From positions 930,001 through 994,000 of the forward strand of contig NZ_LT670847.1 in NCBI RefSeq assembly GCF_900142895.1: DNA of 64,000 nucleotides, in the 5' to 3' direction. Within the stretch, counting starts at the first letter, position 1. Every line of letters begins with the position of its first letter. The notes beneath the pieces are model-generated. The model was not told the DNA's origin. It worked only from the letters and a program-made list of their open reading frames with translations, and ran no database searches. The position numbers and the translations under genes are program-made. Source of the stretch: Vreelandella subglaciescola. GTDB taxonomy: Bacteria > Pseudomonadota > Gammaproteobacteria > Pseudomonadales > Halomonadaceae. Positions 59,411 to 64,000 of this stretch are shown piece after piece.

Positions 59411-59932
59411 GTGATGGATAGTGCAGTACTGGATAACGTCAGGGACAACGCCTTAACACAAGCCGCGATGAAGGCCACCGGCCTGACGCTTGAGGAGCTG
59501 GCGGCAAACGTAAAGATAGAGCCGGGCGAACCTATGTTTCCCGAAACATGGCCGCTTTCCTTCCCGGCTGGGCTTTTCCCGGATGCGTGCCTGCTAGCTG
59601 TGCATCCGCTAGCCGTCATGCTGTGGCTTTATTCCAACAACGCAGAGCACCACCCCGACTGCCAAGCCGCCGCCGGTCGTTACCTAGTCAAGCATGAGTA
59701 TGCACTTGCGTACTCCGATGGGGTTGCCGTTCAAAAAGGACGCAGCACCGGCGGGGAAAACGCAGGCGTTGAGCGCAGGGAGGCAGCGCAGCAAAAGCAC
59801 AGCGAAATAATCGAGCGTTGGCACAGCTTGGGCAGCAGGCCAGAACGCAACCGCGCCGCCATAATTGCGGAGCGGCTGGGCTATACGTCAAAGCATGTTA
59901 GAGAGGTATTGAGAAAAGCGAACCTGCGCTAA
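59411..59932 (+). CDS. Hypothetical protein at the edge of an integrative element
   Basis: The 173-residue frame starts with GTG-ATG directly at the IS1380 end; the ATG at 59414 is an alternative, and the real 5' end may have been removed by the IS junction. The C-terminal RNRAAIIAERLGYTSKHVREVLRKANL looks like a helix-turn-helix. I do not recognise the family. It precedes the AlpA-like gene on the same strand. Confidence 0.6.
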   Translation: MMDSAVLDNVRDNALTQAAMKATGLTLEELAANVKIEPGEPMFPETWPLSFPAGLFPDACLLAVHPLAVMLWLYSNNAEHHPDCQAAAGRYLVKHEYALAYSDGVAVQKGRSTGGENAGVERREAAQQKHSEIIERWHSLGSRPERNRAAIIAERLGYTSKHVREVLRKANLR

Positions 59933-59992
59933 GCGCCCCCACCGCCCCCTACCAGAACCTTAGCAGCGTCCTACAACTGCCGAGGTTTACCG

Positions 59993-60187
59993 ATGACTAT
60001 CCAAGCAACATTCCTTAAAGACGTAGAAGCCTGCGAGCGTTACGGCGTGGCCCGTTCGACCTGGTGGCGCTGGCTGGCTGAAGGCGTGATACCTGCACCC
60101 GTGAAGATTGGCCCCCGCGCTACCCGTTGGCGCTTGGCTGACCTTGAGCGTTGGGAGCAAGCCCGCGCTGGGGAGGTGGCCCCATGA
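59993..60187 (+). CDS. AlpA-family DNA-binding protein
   Basis: The 64-residue protein is a MerR-like winged-helix (CERYGVARSTWWRWLAEGVIPAPVKIGPRATRWRLADLERW), typical of AlpA/excisionase-type regulators in prophages and satellites. It overlaps the next gene by 4 bp (ATGA). It may control excision or the replication gene downstream. Confidence 0.85.
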   Translation: MTIQATFLKDVEACERYGVARSTWWRWLAEGVIPAPVKIGPRATRWRLADLERWEQARAGEVAP

Positions 60188-60453
60188 GCCCGCGCCTAAC
60201 CCGCCTTGCTGCCGTTCTGGCGGCTGGCCCTATTACCCGTGAGCAAGCCGACGTTATCGCGCCAGCGAGCAATGGCCCGCACTACATCGGGGAGCTACGT
60301 CGCAAGCTGGGCATAGAATTAGAGTGTGACCGCGTGCCGTTCGTGACTAAAGACAACACCCCGTCATGGTATGGCCGCTACACCCCGACCCTTAAGGAGC
60401 GCGCCAAGCTGAGGGCGTTCGTGATTGAGCAAGGGGGCAGCCTTGATGACTAG
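60184..60453 (+). CDS. Hypothetical element protein
   Basis: The 89-residue protein starts at the ATG overlapping the alpA stop. It has PITREQADVIAPASNGPHYIGELRRKLG, reminiscent of small winged-helix proteins in phage replication regions, but I cannot name a family. The next gene starts 8 bp before its stop. Confidence 0.7.
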   Translation: MSPRLTRLAAVLAAGPITREQADVIAPASNGPHYIGELRRKLGIELECDRVPFVTKDNTPSWYGRYTPTLKERAKLRAFVIEQGGSLDD

Positions 60454-62821
60454 CGCACAAAAAAACCCCGTCGTGGCAGCAACCACTGGCGAGGCTCAAG
60501 GTATTAATTCACCCCAGCAGGATAGCACCCCAGCCGCTGCCAAGCGACTGATAGAGGCGTTCCCGTGCTGCAACATCAAGCCCGGCAGCAAGCGGCCCAG
60601 CGGTAACGCATGGCAAGAAAACCCTATCACCCCTGAGCAGTGGGCAGGTGCTGGCGTTGGCGTCGTGTGCGGCCCCGTTGAGGGCTTCACGACGGCTGTG
60701 CATGGGCTGGATGCTGACATACCGCACCCCGAGGCCGCCGCCGCCTTCAAAGCGTGGCTAGACCAATACTTAGCCGAGCTCGGGGGTATGCCGCTGGAGC
60801 GCGTCGGCAAGGCACCCAAGTTCCTGGTACCGTTCCGCTTCGACGATGGCGAGCCGCTGGCAAAAGGCGAGTTCACCAGCAAGGCGCTATGGAAGGACGG
60901 GATCAAGGGCGACAACGCCGACAAGGTACAGCTTGAGGTGCTAGGCGCTGGAAACCAGTTCGTGGCGTATGCCACGCATCCCGACACCGGCAAGCCCTAC
61001 GAATGGAGCGGCGGCCAGATTCACGACATTGAGCCGCACGAGTTGCCCGCCCTGAGTCGCGACAACCTGGCAGCGATAAAAGCCGAGTTCCTGCGCATTA
61101 TGGCAGAGCACGGGCTGGCAGAGGACACGCTAGCCGTGGCTAAAGCAGCACCGGCCAAGCCCCGAGCCAACGTGAGCGCCAACGATGGCGGCATTATCGA
61201 AAAGGTGGTCGAGGCGTACCGCATTGGCGATATCCTGAGCGGCGCCGGATACACCAAAACCGGCACGCGCTGGCGTTGTCCGGATAGCTCAAGCGGCATT
61301 CCCGGCGTCGTGCTGCTGACCGGAGACGATGGTAAGGAGCGCGTTTATAGCCACCACGGCAGCGACGCGCTGGCGAACGGCTACGCGAATGACGTGTTCG
61401 ATGTGGTAGTGGCGCTGGAGTACGGCGGTGCCTTTAGCCAGGCAGTGCGTGCCGAGGCTAACAAGCTAGACCCCGAAGGCCAAAGGCAACGCCAGCAGGA
61501 ATACATGGCCGCCAATGGCGCAGAAAGAAAAAAGCTGGAGCGTGACGCCGCCAGCGCTGATGCCAAGGCAGGCCGCAAGGCAGCCGACGATGCCGAGCAA
61601 GAGGCCGCTACAAGCGACGACTTGCCACCGTTCCCCGACGACTTGATAGCCCTACCGCACGGCCTTGGCGAGCTGCAAAACTACGTTTACGGCACGATGA
61701 TTTACCCAAGCCCGGCGGCTGCCGGCTTCACCGCGTTGGCTATCTATACGTCGCTGGCACAGTCGCACCTGACCATCAACAGCATGGGCGGGTTGGGCTT
61801 CAATGAGCAGTACATGATGCTTGGCGGCACTGGTAGCGGCAAGGAAGGCACCCGCAAGCCGTTCCGGTACATCCACGAACGGCTAAAGCGCCAGGTGTTT
61901 AACGCGGGCGCGTTGCCGCAAATCCTGCGCTCGGCACCATCCAGCAAGCAAGGGCTACACAAGCACCTGGAGGATGACAACTCGCTAGTGATGCTGAGCG
62001 ATGAGTTTGGCGAATGGCTTTGCACCACCGAGAGCGGCTCACCCACACAACAAGCGCTTGGCTACCTGATGGAGATATACAGCTCGGCGCTGGAGACAGT
62101 TCACCCAGGCGGGGCCGTGATGAACAGATACGCGCCCGTCAAAAACCCCCGCGTCACGCTGTACACGACAAGCACCGCAGAACGGATGATTGAAACGATG
62201 ACCGCCAGCCAAGCGGATAGCGGCTCATATAACCGTTTCGTTTATCTACCGATGGGCAAAACGCCCTCCGAAAAGCGTTATGAGGGCTTCGAATTTGAAC
62301 CATGCCAGCGGACGATGGAGCCGCTTGAGTGGCTAGTAGCACAATCGGGCACGGTATACATATCACCCGAGGCAGGGGAACGGTTCAAGGAGCAGGACAT
62401 GAGCGTAACCGAGCCCATCAAGCACATTGACCCGCCGTTCGGCGGGCGCCTTGGCGAGCAGGCAATCAAGCTAGCCGGGCTTGTGGCGCTGTCTGACAAG
62501 CGCACCACGATAAGCGCCGATGATATGGATACCGCCTTTGCGTTGCGTGTGGGGCTGTACAAGCGCACTAGGGCGCTATTTGCTGGCGAGGATGCAATCA
62601 GCGACAAGCATATATCTGTGAAGGCTGCCGACCAGATTCGCGGGCGCCTTGAGCAGAAGGCAGTTCTGTACCGCAGCCAATTACCGGCATTTAGCCGCGC
62701 TTACCGGCGGCTTTCCGTCGCTGAGCAAAACGCGGTGGTGGTGTCGCTTGTTGAGGATGGCTCAATGATTCAGGCCGAAGGCAGCAAGGCTCGCTTTGAA
62801 TCACAGCTTTTTGACGGTTAA
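60446..62821 (+). CDS. Phage/plasmid primase-helicase (prim-pol + DUF3987)
   Basis: The 791-residue protein has an N-terminal archaeo-eukaryotic primase-like (prim-pol) domain, residues about 25-200 (GSKRPSGNAWQENPITPEQW, GLDADIPHP, QLEVLGAGNQFVAYATHPDTGKPYEW). A linker follows, then a DUF3987/P-loop domain with Walker A LGGTGSGKEG near residue 462 and LVMLSDEFGEWL as Walker B-like. It should start and unwind DNA for element replication. GGGGG is 9 nt before the ATG at 60446. It is followed by a good terminator and by iterons. Confidence 0.87.
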   Translation: MTSAQKNPVVAATTGEAQGINSPQQDSTPAAAKRLIEAFPCCNIKPGSKRPSGNAWQENPITPEQWAGAGVGVVCGPVEGFTTAVHGLDADIPHPEAAAAFKAWLDQYLAELGGMPLERVGKAPKFLVPFRFDDGEPLAKGEFTSKALWKDGIKGDNADKVQLEVLGAGNQFVAYATHPDTGKPYEWSGGQIHDIEPHELPALSRDNLAAIKAEFLRIMAEHGLAEDTLAVAKAAPAKPRANVSANDGGIIEKVVEAYRIGDILSGAGYTKTGTRWRCPDSSSGIPGVVLLTGDDGKERVYSHHGSDALANGYANDVFDVVVALEYGGAFSQAVRAEANKLDPEGQRQRQQEYMAANGAERKKLERDAASADAKAGRKAADDAEQEAATSDDLPPFPDDLIALPHGLGELQNYVYGTMIYPSPAAAGFTALAIYTSLAQSHLTINSMGGLGFNEQYMMLGGTGSGKEGTRKPFRYIHERLKRQVFNAGALPQILRSAPSSKQGLHKHLEDDNSLVMLSDEFGEWLCTTESGSPTQQALGYLMEIYSSALETVHPGGAVMNRYAPVKNPRVTLYTTSTAERMIETMTASQADSGSYNRFVYLPMGKTPSEKRYEGFEFEPCQRTMEPLEWLVAQSGTVYISPEAGERFKEQDMSVTEPIKHIDPPFGGRLGEQAIKLAGLVALSDKRTTISADDMDTAFALRVGLYKRTRALFAGEDAISDKHISVKAADQIRGRLEQKAVLYRSQLPAFSRAYRRLSVAEQNAVVVSLVEDGSMIQAEGSKARFESQLFDG

Positions 62822-62841
62822 AGCGGTATGACGCACCGAAG

Positions 62842-62865
62842 CCCGGCCATTGTGCCGGGTTTTTT
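62842..62865 (+). terminator. Rho-independent terminator of the primase gene
   Basis: cccggc-cattgt-gccggg followed by TTTTTT, 20 bp after the stop. Confidence 0.88.
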
Positions 62866-62868
62866 GTT

Positions 62869-63127
62869 TTTAGACGTCTAAAAAACGCCATTTATACAGT
62901 GGCGTCTAAATGCTAAAGCCCACAACCACGCGGGTTACAGGCGACATTTAGACATTTAGACGCTTTTAGGGGACACACCCCCTAGCGCCCATATTGGCGA
63001 ACGCCGTGGCCGGTGTGTGTGTGTCTGTCTAAGTGTCTAAATATATATATAAAATAAACAACAAAGCCCACAACCATGCGGGTTACAGCATTTAGACGCT
63101 TAGCGCCTAAATGCGTCTAAAACGCCT
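62869..63127. repeat. Iteron-like TTTAGAC/GTCTAAA array, candidate replication origin
   Basis: The 444-bp gap 62822-63265 has no gene. TTTAGAC or its complement GTCTAAA occurs at 62869, 62876 (together a perfect palindrome), 62904, 62947, 62955, 63035, 63091 and 63115, with near-copies at 63027 and about 63104 and 63124. The array also holds an AT-rich run (atatatatataaaataaa at about 63041). Iterons next to an AT-rich stretch beside a primase-helicase gene are the usual layout of a replication origin. Confidence 0.7.
62915..63088. repeat. 26-bp direct repeat pair in the candidate origin
   Basis: The blocks 62915-62940 and 63063-63088 (aaagcccacaacca(c/t)gcgg then gttacag) are identical but for one base and lie 148 bp apart. 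Each contains a small inverted repeat (ccac..gtgg-like ccgcg arrangement). Both stand next to iterons. Confidence 0.75.
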
Positions 63128-63187
63128 AAAATCCCACACACAACCAGCCCGGCTAAGATTCCGCCGCCTACTGCCAACAAACCCAAT

Positions 63188-63237
63188 AATAGCCTTAAAC
63201 TACTGGAATAAACCACACAATAGCTTTATACTATCTG
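63188..63237 (+). promoter_or_regulatory. Imperfect direct repeats and -10-like box before the 63266 gene
   Basis: aatagccttaaactactg (63188) and aatagctttatactatctg (63219) are imperfect repeats 31 bp apart, three helical turns. The second contains TATACT, a plausible -10, about 35 bp before the ATG at 63266. They could bind a regulator such as the AlpA-like protein. Confidence 0.4.
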
Positions 63238-63265
63238 TAAGCCTGCACCGATAGGAGCCGGAATC

Positions 63266-63463
63266 ATGAGCACAACGAAATCAAAAGGCGGACGCCCGGC
63301 AGGCAGCCGTAACGTCAGGCCAAGCAAAGAGGCCATTGCCGGCTACTACAGGCAGCTACAGCACGCCGCCAACCGTGGGGACGCAATGGCCCAAGCCGCG
63401 CTGATTCAGATTTATGAGCGGCATTGTTCAGAGCAGGCGGGGAGCAAGACGCATGGCGTTTGA
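63266..63463 (+). CDS. Small hypothetical protein
   Basis: The 65-residue basic protein (STTKSKGGRPAGSRNVRPSKEAIAGYYRQLQ) has an AT-hook-like GGRPAGSR start and a helical remainder. AGGAG lies 8 nt before the ATG. It overlaps the next gene. No family is recognised. Confidence 0.7.
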   Translation: MSTTKSKGGRPAGSRNVRPSKEAIAGYYRQLQHAANRGDAMAQAALIQIYERHCSEQAGSKTHGV

Positions 63464-63845
63464 GAAAGGCCGCAGCGGCAACCCGGCAGGCAGGCCCAAG
63501 GGCGTTAAAGATCGCCGCACAGAGTGGCGTGAGGCGCTGAACAAACACGGCAACGAGCTGGTGGCCAAGGCCGTCGAGCTTGCCCTGGAGGGAGACGCGC
63601 AGGCGCTAAAACTGTGCATTGATAGAGCTATTCCCGCCTATCGCCCGGCAGCCGAGCCGGTGGCCTTCAAGCTGACTGGCGACACCCTGACCCAGAAAGC
63701 AGAAAGCGTGCTGGCCGCCGTGGCCGCCGGGACATTGGACCCGCAGACCGGTAAGGCGCTGATGGATAGCATCGCCGGCTTTGCCAAGCTGGCCGAAATT
63801 GACGAAATCCGGCAGCGGCTCGACACGCTGGAGGAGCGGCAATGA
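63453..63845 (+). CDS. DUF5681 domain protein
   Basis: The 130-residue protein begins MAFEKGRSGNPAGRPKGVKDRR, the DUF5681 signature, and has a C-terminal helical region ending EIDEIRQRLDTLEERQ. DUF5681 proteins are common in prophages just before terminase genes and in mobile elements. The start at 63453 has GGAG 9 nt upstream and overlaps the previous stop; its own stop overlaps the next ATG (ATGA). Confidence 0.85.
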   Translation: MAFEKGRSGNPAGRPKGVKDRRTEWREALNKHGNELVAKAVELALEGDAQALKLCIDRAIPAYRPAAEPVAFKLTGDTLTQKAESVLAAVAAGTLDPQTGKALMDSIAGFAKLAEIDEIRQRLDTLEERQ

Positions 63846-64000
63846 CCAGACGCAACACCACCGCCCGGCTAACGGCACTGGAGGCCCAGAGCCCAGAAAA
63901 AAGCGACCCGTGGAACATCCACGCCGGCTGCCAATCGCTTGGCCTTGAGGCACCCGAGCCGTACCCAGGCGAGACAACGCAGGAATGGCTACCACGGGTG
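63842..64000 (+). CDS. Hypothetical protein, 3' partial
   Basis: The frame opens at an ATG overlapping the DUF5681 stop and stays open to the window end (53 codons: MTRRNTTARLTALEAQSPEK, then SDPWNIHAGCQSLGLEAPEP and more). No family is recognised. It continues the tight gene coupling of the element. Confidence 0.65.
   Translation, partial: MTRRNTTARLTALEAQSPEKSDPWNIHAGCQSLGLEAPEPYPGETTQEWLPRV

Noticed and set aside
62869..63127. CRISPR array
   Set aside because: The repeated units are 7-14 bp, occur in both orientations and have irregular spacing, as in iterons; no cas genes are present.

Overview
The window looks like a gammaproteobacterial chromosome, most likely Halomonas or a close relative (Halomonadaceae). 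The reasons are moderately high GC, a fused CysNC with CysD, an RfaH/ops pair, an ArgP/ArgO pair, and a GlpSTPQV-type glycerol ABC importer next to glpK. This assignment comes from reading protein families by eye; no database was searched.

Left part (1-10.4 kb, + strand): a tightly coupled operon encodes a membrane-anchored LTA-synthase-like phosphotransferase (cut by the window edge), a 2466-residue reducing type I polyketide synthase without thioesterase, an alpha-oxoamine synthase, and an RfaH-type antiterminator. The PKS/oxoamine synthase pair resembles RkpA/RkpG of the Sinorhizobium meliloti K-antigen region. An Rpn-type PD-(D/E)XK protein follows (10.6-11.6 kb).

Sulfur block (11.7-18.0 kb): cysQ, cysNC, cysD, an IS630-derived HTH protein and an SLC13/TrkA-C permease. 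These fit sulfate uptake, PAPS synthesis and PAP removal. A RelE-type toxin-antitoxin pair separates this block from the capsule locus.

Capsule locus (45.1 down to 18.8 kb, all - strand, about 26 kb): lipoprotein, KpsD, KpsM, KpsT, KpsE, dTDP-rhamnose genes rfbBDAC with pgi, galU and pgm, several glycosyltransferases, a pyruvyltransferase, galE and two sulfotransferases. An exact ops element (GGCGGTAGCGT) lies 22 nt before the first gene, so the RfaH encoded at 9.9 kb probably drives read-through of this operon. The inferred product is a sulfated, pyruvylated, rhamnose-containing capsule exported by an ABC system, perhaps on a lipid made by the PKS pair. One sulfotransferase gene is split by an IS1380-family element with a clean 5-bp target duplication.

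Middle-right (45.3-56.6 kb): glyA; a glycerol ABC importer operon and glpK with two GlpR-like operators; and divergent argO/argP.

Right end (56.6-64 kb): a decayed IS200/IS605 element (head-to-head tnpA/tnpB remnants) is cut by a second IS1380 copy that lacks a target duplication. Beyond it lies a phage/plasmid-type element with an AlpA-like regulator, a primase-helicase of the DUF3987 type, an iteron-rich non-coding region, a DUF5681 protein and a gene that runs off the edge.
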